From: Hondaea fermentalgiana
Taxonomy: Eukaryota; Sar; Bigyra; Thraustochytrida; Thraustochytriidae
Length of the DNA stretch: 27,500 nucleotides
NCBI GenBank assembly: GCA_014084085.1
Contig: NPFB01000158.1
Span: 1 to 27,500, forward strand
Direction of reading: 5' to 3'
Each line of letters begins with the position of its first letter. Positions within the stretch are counted from its first letter, which is position 1. The notes under the pieces are model-generated. The model ran no database searches, was not told the origin of the DNA, and worked only from the letters and a program-made list of their open reading frames with translations. The translations under genes and the position numbers were made by a program. This document shows positions 17,001 through 24,943 of the stretch, piece after piece.

Positions 17001-20000
17001 CGGAGACGAGTCCATGGCGCCTAGCCAGTCTGGAGAGGCTGAGCATAATGCTTGCACGAAAGAAGTCGTTTCTCGTGGCCACGCAATTGAAATCACGCCC
17101 GGAGTGGCATCTTTGAACAAGGAAAAAGTCAAGGCCAAGTCAGAGATCAATGTTGTTGAAGAATTGAAAACGGATGAAAGTGCCGCATATGAGCTCGAGC
17201 CCAGTGAAAACAAGGTCCAGGTGTTTCTTTGCATGCTTCGAGGCACTGTGAGTCGTAAAATGCGACAAAAAGACGGCAGCATTGACCCAGAACGCGTTTT
17301 GCGGATCTTTCGAAAACACTCGCAACGGAGAGACGATGCCATCGATCTTGCTGGCTTTAGACGTGGGATAGAGGCCTTGCGCATCAATAGTGCGTCTGAT
17401 CGTCTGCTACGTTCCGTCTTGCTTCGTGTCGACAATGAATTTCTCAAGCAGAAGACGGTGTCCTTCGATGCCTTACGCAATTACTTTTTGTTTCAGACTC
17501 CAACCCCGGATTCCTTGGAAGGAAGGATCCGTGCATTGATTGGAAGGGGCGCTGACCTCGCTCGAGCGTTTCGCAAATTTGACCTCGATGGTTCCGGCAA
17601 GGTGAGCGCGACCGAGCTCTGTCGCGTCTTCAGTGAGGCCTGTGGCGGGGACGAACTAAGTTTGGAGGCAGCTCATTCCATTATCGCGCAATTCGATGCC
17701 GATGGTGATCGGGAGCTCGACGAATCCGAGTTCATGCGATTCGCAATGCCGGACTTTGGAATTGTTGTAAACACCCCGCTGGGTGAGTTTTTTGCGCCCA
17801 TCGACCCTTGCGCGACCATTGCAAGTCTAAGGACCGACCTTCCGAAACGAGCTGGACTCGTGCTTGGGCCTGAGATTCGCGAACACTTTGGGGGGCGAAG
17901 CGTGCAACTGGCAAGAGATGGCGGGACACAAGTTCTTGAGCCTCCGCATGTCAAGTCCGCCATGCTCTGCGCCGAAGTCCTGCAACACGAAGAGACAATC
18001 TGGCTCTTGCCGCACGCAAGGGGGCGTCAGTCTCTTACGCAAAAACGTCATTCGAATGTCAGTAGACGTAGCATGTCCTCGTCTGCTTCTGCGAAGTCTC
18101 TCGACGCGAGAGACCGTGAAGTCAGCATCGCGCGCCAGCGACTCGAGCAAATGTTTGCGTTTTTGGAGATCCCCACGGATGGGAAGATAAAACAAGATGC
18201 TCTTGTGAAGGCCGTGCGCGGCAAACCGCAAATTCGCAAATTGCTCTCAGGGTCTGCCCTTCTTGCTCCCCTGCGAGAACACCCGGCCAAGGTTTTTGCC
18301 TCCATGGGCAAAGAAGCCGTCAGCTGCTCCGCCTTGATGCGTTTTCTCATACCTCAAAGAAAGGTGAACGCAGCTGAGTCTTCCGAGAGAGATTCCATTT
18401 CTGCTACGACAATAGCAGCAACTGCTGCTTTGAAGAAGAGGGCAACCGTAGGCGTTGCAGGCTCCAAAAATAAGAAGAAGGAGAACCAGTGGGCAAACTT
18501 GAAGAAGCAAGCGGCCGTGGCGCGAGAGTTTGTTGCTCGATACAAAGACACCGGGGCTCAGGAGCTCGCCGCTCATTTCGAGGAGACCCTGGGCGCTGAA
18601 ACAGTGGCAGCTTTGAGCCAAGACGCTCGCGCGCGGCTGTGGGAACCGCGAGAGGCGCCAATCGACATGCGTATCGATCCGAATATTCGCGTCAATGAGG
18701 CTGGTGAGCGCCTTTATGGCCAAAGCCCCACTGAAACCCAGCAGTGGGTTAACGCACTCTCGAGTGACAAGTGGTTGGGCCTGCAAAGTGACAAGAAATC
18801 TAGCAGGAGTAAAAGAGGGGGTCTTGCCATGTGCGAAGCCTACTCGAGAGCTGCGGACTTGCCCACCGACCCTTCAACGTGGAATGCGCACGACGTGCGA
18901 CAGTGGGTGCAGCGCAAGCTCGAGTTGCCTTCCCTTGCAAGTGCATTTGAGACACTCACGGGTAAGCATCTTTTGGCCATCCTCGAGGAAGAAGAGCTTC
19001 CAGAGGGCATTACAGGAAATCTGCATCGGCGCAAAATTCTTGCCCATCTCGATCAACTGCGCGAGATTTATCACATTCTAAGATCACGTCGCAATCCGCG
19101 AGCACTCTCTCAGGATCTTCCCGAGTGGTGCGTTGCAGATGTTCTCGAATGGCTGTCTCAAAGCCTTGGAGCGCCGCGAGAGGTGCAGCGAGCGTTTCGA
19201 GCCCGATCCATCGATGGCTGTCTCTTGGCCAGTCTAAGTGCACAAGAGCTCGTCACGGAAGTAGGGCTAGATAAGGACTGGGCTGCCAAAGTGCACGGAG
19301 CTGTCGAGGCGCTCGGGCCCTTTGGCTTGTATGATCGTGCAAAATCTTCACATGCCAAGTCCATTTCTCCCGTACGCTCCTCAATGATGCCAGGTGTCGA
19401 CGATTTGGTGCATGGGGACATCAAAGAAGCAATGGAACAGGAAGAGCAACAGCAGCGGCGGCGGCAACAGGGCGTCCCTCGAGGGTCCGGACGAATTGCA
19501 GTCAATGCACTGCGCGAAGATCGAGAGCTCCCCCAGCTTCAAGAAGAGGCACGCGACCGTTTGGAAGACCTAGTTGAAAGAATGTCGCCCAAGAAGGCAA
19601 GAGCGACCGCAGCACGGTCACAATGTGAAGTGTTTGGCGGTGGCGCGAGTGGTTGCGCCTGTCTGAAGAGCATTGAGGCAGCGCTGTTTTCAGGCGGTCG
19701 AAAGACCGCTGAAGCCACGGTCGAGTCTTGGTTCAGTGAACGAGACTCCCTTTCGTTTGATGGATTTTCGAGCTGTCTGAAGGAGCTATTTAGTTCGTCG
19801 TCATCGCTCCCTCGTGGACCGATCGATCGCCTTTGGACCGATGTCCTGGGTCTCGGATCGAAGGACCGGCTTTTCGTGCACGTCGCGCGACGTGTCTTTG
19901 TGCTTGGGCATGCTACGCAAACTCCTGACAAAAATGCTGGCCCGAGTGGCGAAGACGCTAGTGCAGCCTACATTCGCGAATTGCAAGAGGCTATAGGCAG

Positions 20001-20193
20001 GCTCCGCCTGCTCGACTTTAAGCAGCGTGGCGGCGATCCCGCGACAGTAAATGCACTCGTAGCTCGAGTCGCTGCGCGCAGGCGTGGGTATCACTCGTCT
20101 GCTTCGGAGACGGAAAACAATGTAGACTCGCAACGAGCGATTGCGTCCCTTGAAGAAGAGTTTGACCGAGCTCTTCTCGCAGAACTAGGATAA
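14008..20193 (+). CDS. Giant Tudor-like repeat protein with EF-hand pair and two SAM-like domains
   Basis: The protein has 2061 residues from the first ATG (14008, A at -3, G at +4); the frame runs upstream only to a TTG. Residues about 42-930 hold 14 repeats of a Tudor/Agenet-like barrel. Each has a G.RV.A or V.V..P.W strand, a Tyr plus G-(T/V)-I/V turn, a DGT(Y/F) turn and an F-(D/E)-DG-(D/E) strand. Repeats 7-12 are almost identical 66-residue units. After a Ser/Thr/Glu linker, a canonical EF-hand pair has loops at 1192-1203 (DLDGSGKVSATE) and 1230-1241 (DADGDRELDESE), and a degenerate EF-like region lies just before it. Two SAM-like helical domains follow at about 1625-1690 and 1704-1768. 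The C-terminus is helical. Tudor-like barrels usually bind methylated Lys or Arg, or act as scaffold modules. Calcium binding and SAM-mediated oligomerisation are inferred. The role, perhaps a calcium-responsive scaffold, is unproven. Confidence 0.85.
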   Translation: MGDGKADSEFARMAKEFRAAAGPDEQEDGGGQDSNGAEHEFVLGARVEAKVDGWSTFYKGVIVRVNKDGTFAVDFDDGESIDVVQAGQMRVLACENKVKPGQRVRVSLAVWNGQAFEGIVKAVKGPGACEIHFDDGEKVEYVPIDFVQPLQETSKGGNGPLPSSKFARGDKVSAQLDGWDQEYEGIVDGCSGSGVYKVLFDDGEIVDTVAEAQLKEVKTFQTFSPEDRIEAKLAGWDKFYGGKVVAAVGRSGYECHFDDGEHVPLVPSDLLRKARPKLFPSGTRVLAKIPAWKEAYPGTIQSANLNGTYQILFDDGECQDSVLHEDVKKLAQDSTTQQEKQERQEKQGRQTENQPVSASKPTSAKFAVNQCIEAKIPEWSQFYTGTILGANSDGTYCVSFEDGEMVPALEAKYMRTVEASTKWQKGSRVEVQIPEWDQHYPGTIEKANEDGTYHVVFDDGDVVKNAKSTQMRAPAQQAEKPTKKPESAWKVGARVEVQIPEWDQHYPGTIKTAHDDGTFHVFFDDGDVVEHAKPEQMKAPAQQAEKSTSKPESAWKVGARVEVQIPEWDQHYPGTIKTAHDDGTFHVFFDDGDVVEHAKPEQMKAPAQQAEKPAKKPESAWKVGARVEVQIPEWDQHYPGTVKNVNADGTYHVVFDDGDVVEHAKPEQMRALAQQAVKSAKKPETAWKVGARVEVQIPEWDQHYPGTIKTAHGDGTFHVVFDDGDVVEHAKPEQMRALAQQAVKSAKKPETAWKVGARVEVQIPEWDQHYPGTIKTAHGDGTFHVVFDDGDVVKNAKPEQMKTPSVDVNSTSEREVPEVHLGDRVQAKLDTWKRAYKGVVTAIGSANTMTINFDDGEVARDVEKGKISEVLSTALNAYKKGDRVIGHLPGWAQPYHGEVQKIAGRGSCTVKFEDGEIIEFFPCELMHPDLAAQPTAKAEAASPEVEMATASANAEKQTKASNLTPATGADMSSSTEKEIASTSNPTNNFESPDIPISCGDESMAPSQSGEAEHNACTKEVVSRGHAIEITPGVASLNKEKVKAKSEINVVEELKTDESAAYELEPSENKVQVFLCMLRGTVSRKMRQKDGSIDPERVLRIFRKHSQRRDDAIDLAGFRRGIEALRINSASDRLLRSVLLRVDNEFLKQKTVSFDALRNYFLFQTPTPDSLEGRIRALIGRGADLARAFRKFDLDGSGKVSATELCRVFSEACGGDELSLEAAHSIIAQFDADGDRELDESEFMRFAMPDFGIVVNTPLGEFFAPIDPCATIASLRTDLPKRAGLVLGPEIREHFGGRSVQLARDGGTQVLEPPHVKSAMLCAEVLQHEETIWLLPHARGRQSLTQKRHSNVSRRSMSSSASAKSLDARDREVSIARQRLEQMFAFLEIPTDGKIKQDALVKAVRGKPQIRKLLSGSALLAPLREHPAKVFASMGKEAVSCSALMRFLIPQRKVNAAESSERDSISATTIAATAALKKRATVGVAGSKNKKKENQWANLKKQAAVAREFVARYKDTGAQELAAHFEETLGAETVAALSQDARARLWEPREAPIDMRIDPNIRVNEAGERLYGQSPTETQQWVNALSSDKWLGLQSDKKSSRSKRGGLAMCEAYSRAADLPTDPSTWNAHDVRQWVQRKLELPSLASAFETLTGKHLLAILEEEELPEGITGNLHRRKILAHLDQLREIYHILRSRRNPRALSQDLPEWCVADVLEWLSQSLGAPREVQRAFRARSIDGCLLASLSAQELVTEVGLDKDWAAKVHGAVEALGPFGLYDRAKSSHAKSISPVRSSMMPGVDDLVHGDIKEAMEQEEQQQRRRQQGVPRGSGRIAVNALREDRELPQLQEEARDRLEDLVERMSPKKARATAARSQCEVFGGGASGCACLKSIEAALFSGGRKTAEATVESWFSERDSLSFDGFSSCLKELFSSSSSLPRGPIDRLWTDVLGLGSKDRLFVHVARRVFVLGHATQTPDKNAGPSGEDASAAYIRELQEAIGRLRLLDFKQRGGDPATVNALVARVAARRRGYHSSASETENNVDSQRAIASLEEEFDRALLAELG
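14112..14143. repeat. Perfect 32-bp palindrome in coding sequence
   Basis: TGGCGCCGAGCACGAA and its exact reverse complement meet head to head with no loop, centred on the GAATTC at 14125-14130. It encodes GAEHEFVLGA in the first Tudor-like repeat, and because of the symmetry the reverse strand encodes the same peptide. A perfect palindrome this long is very unlikely by chance in a window of this size. Confidence 0.9.
15018..15057 (+). repeat. Short purine-rich repeat encoding Gln/Glu/Lys/Arg linker
   Basis: CAGGAGA/CAGGGGA-like 12-15 bp units encode a QEKQERQEKQGRQ linker between Tudor repeats 5 and 6. Confidence 0.6.
15265..16452 (+). repeat. Tandem array of six 198-bp units (Tudor repeats 7-12)
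   Basis: The units begin at about 15265, 15463, 15661, 15859, 16057 and 16255, an exact 198-bp period (66 codons). Units 2 and 3 of the array differ at only a few bases. Units 5 and 6 share about 150 nt with a single visible difference (CGC/CGT). The flanking Tudor repeats are much more diverged. The pattern fits recent in-frame expansion or gene conversion. Confidence 0.9.
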
Positions 20194-20241
20194 GCAGGCT
20201 AATTTACACAAGAGGGAAACTAATTATTCGCAGCAGAAGCA

Positions 20242-20976
20242 TTAGAAACTTATGGCGGCATCAAGCGTAGCGCTGTCGTCAGTGGAGTCTTGGACGTCTT
20301 CCTCCTCGTCCTCCTCGTCCTCGTCCACGTCCTCGTCCTCCTCCTCATGATCTGCGATTGAAGAGAAGGCGTCATTCGAGACTCGCGTCTGCGCGAGAGC
20401 GATGGAGTAGCGCTCCGCGTAGAGCTTGAGAGTCCCGATGGGATTGATCACGGGCCTCAGGAGCCGCGCTTTGAGAAGGGCTTCCGGAAAGGGTTCGTTG
20501 AGTTTGTGCATTAGGACGATAACGCCCGTTGTCCCGGCCCTGTGCGCACCAGCGAGACAGTGAATGAGCACAGACTCACCAAGTTCCAGACCAGTGTCCA
20601 CAAACTCGAGCATGGGCTCAGCAAAGGCCAAACACGCCTCGTTGGAACGAATTTCCTTTACTGTTTGCATCCAGGTCGCGATCCGAAAACGCATATAGTG
20701 CATGCTATCATCATCTTCAAAGAAATTTTCCATATCACCCGTGCAATTGACGACGCGCTTGATGCCATTCGCGTCGAGAATCTCCTTCGAGGATGCCGCA
20801 TTTCGGTTTCCAACGAAAACCTGGGCGCCAGTGTCTGGGTGCTTGTAGATAGCGTCGAGAGCATTGTACCTTTCCCGCCGGCCCAAATCAAGATTCAGCG
20901 CGGCGAAGATCATTTGCGCCTCATCGTCGAACTGCTCGTCGCTGCCCGCTTTGCTGGCCTTCATCCTTCTCCACAT
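20242..20976 (-). CDS. Dual-specificity protein phosphatase-like protein with acidic tail
   Basis: This 244-residue protein starts with ATG. Residues about 50-195 form a compact DUSP fold: VFVGNRNAAS at the start, VVNCTGD (about 75-81), then the P-loop HCLAGAHRAGTTG with nucleophile Cys140 and Arg146 (HCx5R). The RPVINPIG segment (about 174-181) matches the helix after the P-loop in DUSPs. The general-acid Asp normally found after the strand before helix 3 is not evident: the sequence there is HYMRFRIATWMQ. Activity may therefore be reduced or use another acid. The last 40 residues are highly acidic (about 208-236, Glu/Asp runs) and are encoded by a CTC/GTC-type trinucleotide-rich stretch. 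It is cytosolic or nuclear with no signal peptide. Its stop lies 48 bp from that of the Tudor-repeat gene, so the two mRNAs probably overlap at their 3' ends. Confidence 0.85.
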   Translation of the reverse strand: MWRRMKASKAGSDEQFDDEAQMIFAALNLDLGRRERYNALDAIYKHPDTGAQVFVGNRNAASSKEILDANGIKRVVNCTGDMENFFEDDDSMHYMRFRIATWMQTVKEIRSNEACLAFAEPMLEFVDTGLELGESVLIHCLAGAHRAGTTGVIVLMHKLNEPFPEALLKARLLRPVINPIGTLKLYAERYSIALAQTRVSNDAFSSIADHEEEDEDVDEDEEDEEEDVQDSTDDSATLDAAISF

Positions 20977-21615
20977 GCGCGTCTCCGAAGCGAAATTATT
21001 CGTGCGTGCCGTGCGTGTGCGCTGTTGTGTCCACGCGCCCCTTTTTCTCGGGCTTCGATGACGGCGCGTGGCTTCGCTCGAGGAGGGAACGAGCCCTCGA
21101 GCTGCTTTTCGTGCGGCACAGTTGCGCCTAGGGCTCCGTCGCGACGGAGCTCCGCGTGCGCACTCGCGTCGCCAGCCAGCTAGCTAGCTATCTATACCGT
21201 CTCCCTCAGAAAGAGTCTCGCGGCCTTCACGTCGCGGGAAAGTGCGCGGTTTGGTGTTTGGTGTTTGGTGTTTGCTGCGAGTAAGTCACCGACAAGTGGA
21301 GAGTGTACCACGTACGACGCACGCACACTGTCTGCAGGTTCGCGACTGCGTCCACGTCAGCATTACATGTGAAAGGTACCAAAGGCTGGGCAAGCTGGGT
21401 GGGCGAGCCCAATGAGCGAGAACGTAGGTAGGTTGCGAATTTATTCATTGGCGATTATCGATTCTCATGCAGAAGAAGAATGAGCTAGAACGAGAAGCGA
21501 CCTCGCGGACGCGATCTTTGACGAATGACCTGTGAGAGAGACAGCCTCTTTGATTTTTTCTTTTTCCTCTCTGGAAAAGCGTGCCGGGCGCTAGTCGATA
21601 AAATAGTAAAGGAAT
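20977..21615. other. Upstream region of the phosphatase gene / 3' region of the molybdoenzyme gene
   Basis: About 640 bp without a supportable gene. It contains a TAGC tandem stretch (about 21177-21190), three perfect copies plus one variant of the heptamer TTTGGTG (21250-21277) and a T-rich tract (about 21550-21570). No RNA gene is visible. Confidence 0.55.
21250..21277. repeat. Heptamer tandem repeat TTTGGTG x3 plus one TTTGCTG
   Basis: Three exact copies (21250-21270) are followed by a one-base variant (21271-21277). The unit is not one of the common telomeric repeats TTAGGG or TTTAGGG, and the array is too short to be telomeric. Confidence 0.75.
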
Positions 21616-22728
21616 CTATTGATCGTTGTGGAGTCGAAGAGAAGCCTTGAGAAAATCGACGATACGTGCAAGTATCTGGCCAGATATTTGCATGACCGGT
21701 GCAAAGGTGTCGCCAAACACCCGCAGATAAAACATGTTACAGCTGCTGAGCAAAGTCCAGAAAGCGCCAGCATCTTTGGCCCAACGCTCGTCGAAAGCGA
21801 CACGTCCGCGGGAGTGGCATGCGACGCGTTCCCACCACCCCTTGCGGTACTTTGGTAAGAAGGCTAGTTCAGAAACCCACTTGCAGCTCTTCCAGCCGTA
21901 TAGGGTCGGGAAGACGAAACGAATTCCACCATGCTCGATGGAAAGCGGATCGCCATTGCCGTCAGCAATGGCGAGAAAGCCGCCGTCCATGACATCCTCG
22001 CGATATGCCGGCACTGTGTAGCCTTCAGGACTCGACTGAAACAGCCAGCGCCAGTCTTCGTGCCAGACTTTGGAGCCGTGCTCTTGTGTTGCCTTTTCTC
22101 GGATAAACTCGACTAGTTCTTGCATCGGGACACCTTTGAAGCAGAGTCCTTTGGTGCTCCAACCTGTGACGCAGTTCCATGTTACATCTCCAAAGGTCTG
22201 CGCGAGAGGCCTGAGGTCTGCAAGCGTCAACGTGAGTGACTTGCTCTTGGTGTTCTCGTCGCCGTGGTCAAACGCAATTTTGAGCGACCAGCGGGCCTCA
22301 TCTACTGCGCCTGCGATCTCTGGGTACTGAACTTGGGTCGGCCTGTAGCCAAGGTCGAGGACGATCCATTTGCGCGCGAGCAATTGACCTGCAGGAAGTC
22401 CGAGATCATTGGCCCGTTGCTGTTTTCTCGCTTCCTGCTCTGGCGTCTTTTCGCGCGCCCTCTCGCGGAGTCGCAGCTTTTTGTCCACGAGGGCCTGAAC
22501 CTTTTTGGCGTCCTCCGCGCTCAAGTCGAGAATTGCCTCATCATCTGCGTCAGGTCCGCCCGCGCCCAGGTAGAGAAGCACCACGGCGGCGCCTGCAATG
22601 ATGGCCAGCGAGCTGCCTGCCCACGCCGCCGCGACCTTGGCCGCGGTCTTCATGGTGCTGTGCTTGAAATTCGTGACTGGCAAGGCACCCCGTCCGTCTT
22701 GGCTGACTGTGAGTGTGTGCGACATCAT
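21616..22728 (-). CDS. Membrane-anchored molybdopterin-dependent oxidoreductase (sulfite-oxidase fold)
   Basis: This 370-residue protein starts with two consecutive ATGs. A hydrophobic segment at about 33-55 is a single anchor, followed by a charged helix (about 70-107). The oxidoreductase molybdopterin-binding domain spans about 118-310. Its marks are WNCVTGWS with the Mo-ligand candidate Cys186, the KGVPMQELV strand-helix, SSPEGYTVPAYREDVMDGG (about 232-250), NGDPLSIEHGG (about 258-268) and the P..YGWKSCKWVSEL segment (about 274-288) that shapes the cofactor pocket. The GWWERVACHSRGR stretch closes the domain. The length and lack of haem or dimerisation domains match the prokaryotic stand-alone SUOX-like proteins more than eukaryotic sulfite oxidase or nitrate reductase. 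The electron donor, acceptor and substrate are unknown. It is divergent from GMC gene 2 across 416 bp. Confidence 0.8.
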   Translation of the reverse strand: MMSHTLTVSQDGRGALPVTNFKHSTMKTAAKVAAAWAGSSLAIIAGAAVVLLYLGAGGPDADDEAILDLSAEDAKKVQALVDKKLRLRERAREKTPEQEARKQQRANDLGLPAGQLLARKWIVLDLGYRPTQVQYPEIAGAVDEARWSLKIAFDHGDENTKSKSLTLTLADLRPLAQTFGDVTWNCVTGWSTKGLCFKGVPMQELVEFIREKATQEHGSKVWHEDWRWLFQSSPEGYTVPAYREDVMDGGFLAIADGNGDPLSIEHGGIRFVFPTLYGWKSCKWVSELAFLPKYRKGWWERVACHSRGRVAFDERWAKDAGAFWTLLSSCNMFYLRVFGDTFAPVMQISGQILARIVDFLKASLRLHNDQ

Positions 22729-23144
22729 CGGGCGCGCAATCCTTCGTTCTTGAGGTGACCCTCCATTGTTACATCGACACGACTTGAGCGCGCAATCCTT
22801 TGCGCTTGAGGTGACACCCTCCCCCCCCCTCGCTTGTTATACATATCGACACGAGACCGTGCTTGTTGATGGACAACATAGCGCACCAGCTTGGACGGCT
22901 GGTCGATGACCACTTATGTTCGATGTGTCTCTCATTTGCGCGTCACATCATCAAAAGGACGCAAAACTGATTGGCTTGGACATCAAACGTCCATCGGATG
23001 CGCAGAGAGAGAGGGCAGTCGCTGTGTCTCAAGCTGTGCTAGAGTAAAGCAAGATCAGCATGTAGCGGACATGTCGGAGAAAAGCAGAACCTGAACTTGG
23101 CCCCCAAAAAATCGTGCACCGCCCAATTCGCTACAAAGAACAAA
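22729..23144. promoter_or_regulatory. Divergent promoter region with duplicated 56-bp element (molybdoenzyme / GMC gene 2)
   Basis: This region lies between two diverging start codons. Next to the molybdoenzyme ATG are two imperfect direct copies (22732-22782 and 22788-22855) sharing GCGCGCAATCCTT, CTTGAGGTGAC, a C-rich run, TTGTTA(TA)CAT and CGACACGA. The second copy has an expanded run of nine C (about 22821-22829). The rest of the region shows no further motif I can support. Confidence 0.6.
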
Positions 23145-24926
23145 ATGGCAAGTGCAAAGGCGGATCTTACGTTTGACTACGTTGTAATCGGCGCTGGATC
23201 CGCGGGATGCGTAGCCGCGTCCCGTCTAAGCGAGAACCCGGAGGTCTCGGTACTCTTGCTCGAAGCAGGGGGCTCGAATCAGACCTATGCAGTGCAGCAG
23301 CCTCTGGTGACGCTTGCGGGACTTCAGAACTCCAAATTTGACTGGGCCTTTCGCTCGGAGCCGCAAGGCCAGCAAAACGGGCGCGTGGCACACTGGCCCC
23401 GTGGAAAGTGCCTCGGAGGATCATCCTCGATCAACTATATGCTTTACGTTCGCGGCGACAAGCGCAACTATGATCAATGGGCTCGCGAATTTGGCTGCGA
23501 GGGATGGAGCTACGAAGAAGTGCTTCCTTTTTTCAAGAAAAGCGAGAGCCTGACAAGAAGCAAAATGATGGACTCTAGCTATCACGATGCGAAAACTCAC
23601 GGGTTTGAGGGTCCTCTTAAAGTTACAGATCTTGGCGACCCCAAGTACAAGTTTCCTGCAAAGCATACATCAGAATGCTTTGTAGCCGCCTGCGAGGAGC
23701 ACGGCATTCAGGGCCCACGCGACTTCAATGGTGCTGAACAGGACGGCGCGGGTATGGCGCAGGTGACAGTGTGCGATGGCAAGCGTGTCGACACTGCCTC
23801 GGCGTTCCTCTTTGCAACTGGCGCGATGAAGAGGTCCAACCTTACGGTTCTGACCCACGCGCACGTTGAGCAGATTGTCATTGAGAATGGAACCGCTATC
23901 GGCGTCCGTTTTAAATCGGGCAAGCACAGCGCCGCGACGCTCAAATCCGATGCTGTGCCGTCGCGTTTTGCGGGTGCTCGGCATGAAGTCGTGCTGTCAG
24001 CGGGGGCAGTGGGCACACCGCAACTCCTCATGCTGAGCGGTGTCGGCCCGCGCGAAGAGCTGCAAAAGCACGGGATTGCGTGCGTCTCCGATCTGCCCGT
24101 GGGCGAGAATCTTTCCGACCACCTTCTCATACCCATCGAGTACGCCATTGAGAAACACATTCCTTCGTTCTCGGGATCTGGGAGCGAAGTTTTGCGTGGA
24201 TTTTATGATTATTACTCTAAGCGCAATGGCACGTTCGCAGCGCCTCTGGTGACTGCAATGGCGTTCTTTCGTTCTGGAGTGCGTCCTGAAGAGGATGGCA
24301 ACGATGTGCAAATTCACTTTTGCCCGTACGCCTTCAACGACAAGAAAGTCCTGCGTGACAATCTCGGCTATGATACGTCGCAGCCGCGGTACAAAGATTT
24401 GGGCCCGCCAGCGCGAGTCATGTTTATTCCGACTGCAATTCGTCCTCGCAGCAAGGGGTCTGTCAAGCTACGATCAGCAAGCGCGTTTGACAGCCCCGTA
24501 ATCGACCCCAAGTATCTGGATCATGATGACGACTTGCGCATGCTCACCGCCTGCTACCGCAAGTGCATTGAGCTGGCGGAGAAATCAACTGCATTTAAAA
24601 ACCATCTTGGGGCGCGGACGGTGAACGAAGACTCGGCCTATGCCCCAAACTCGGACGAGTACATTGAGGAAGAGATCCGCAACTGCAGTCTGACCATCTA
24701 CCACCCCGTTGGCACTGCGAAGATGGGTCGAGTTGACGATCCGAACACGGTTGTCGATGCCAAGACGCTCAAGGTAAAGGGAGTTCGCAATTTGCGCGTG
24801 GCGGATGCCAGCGTATTTCCCGAGGTTCCTTCAGGCAACACCAACGCTCCTGCCATCATGGTTGGTGAGCGCGTGGCAGATATGATATCCAAGAGCACGA
24901 CAGCGTCACAGGAGTTTCAAGCATGA
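23145..24926 (+). CDS. GMC-family FAD-dependent oxidoreductase, paralogue 2
   Basis: The protein has 593 residues from the first ATG (23145, AAA before and G after); the longer frame begins with TTG at 23097. The FAD motif GAGSAG is at 16-21 with Glu in LLLEAGG about 20 residues on. GMC signature 1 (PRGKCLGGSSS) and signature 2 (GAVGTPQLLMLSGVG) are both intact, and the catalytic pair is His520 (YHPVGT) and Asn565 (SGNTNAP). It lacks the roughly 35-residue N-terminal extension shared by paralogues 1 and 3 and is the most diverged of the three, though still clearly collinear end to end. There is no signal peptide, membrane segment or C-terminal peroxisomal signal (it ends EFQA). An AATAAA lies at 24944. 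The stop faces that of paralogue 3, 119 bp away. Confidence 0.92.
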   Translation: MASAKADLTFDYVVIGAGSAGCVAASRLSENPEVSVLLLEAGGSNQTYAVQQPLVTLAGLQNSKFDWAFRSEPQGQQNGRVAHWPRGKCLGGSSSINYMLYVRGDKRNYDQWAREFGCEGWSYEEVLPFFKKSESLTRSKMMDSSYHDAKTHGFEGPLKVTDLGDPKYKFPAKHTSECFVAACEEHGIQGPRDFNGAEQDGAGMAQVTVCDGKRVDTASAFLFATGAMKRSNLTVLTHAHVEQIVIENGTAIGVRFKSGKHSAATLKSDAVPSRFAGARHEVVLSAGAVGTPQLLMLSGVGPREELQKHGIACVSDLPVGENLSDHLLIPIEYAIEKHIPSFSGSGSEVLRGFYDYYSKRNGTFAAPLVTAMAFFRSGVRPEEDGNDVQIHFCPYAFNDKKVLRDNLGYDTSQPRYKDLGPPARVMFIPTAIRPRSKGSVKLRSASAFDSPVIDPKYLDHDDDLRMLTACYRKCIELAEKSTAFKNHLGARTVNEDSAYAPNSDEYIEEEIRNCSLTIYHPVGTAKMGRVDDPNTVVDAKTLKVKGVRNLRVADASVFPEVPSGNTNAPAIMVGERVADMISKSTTASQEFQA

Positions 24927-24943
24927 AATATATCTTGACATAA

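Noticed and set aside
20542..21183. 213-codon plus-strand frame opposite the phosphatase
   Set aside because: It is antisense to the CX5R domain and then runs into GC-rich intergenic DNA, with no motif.
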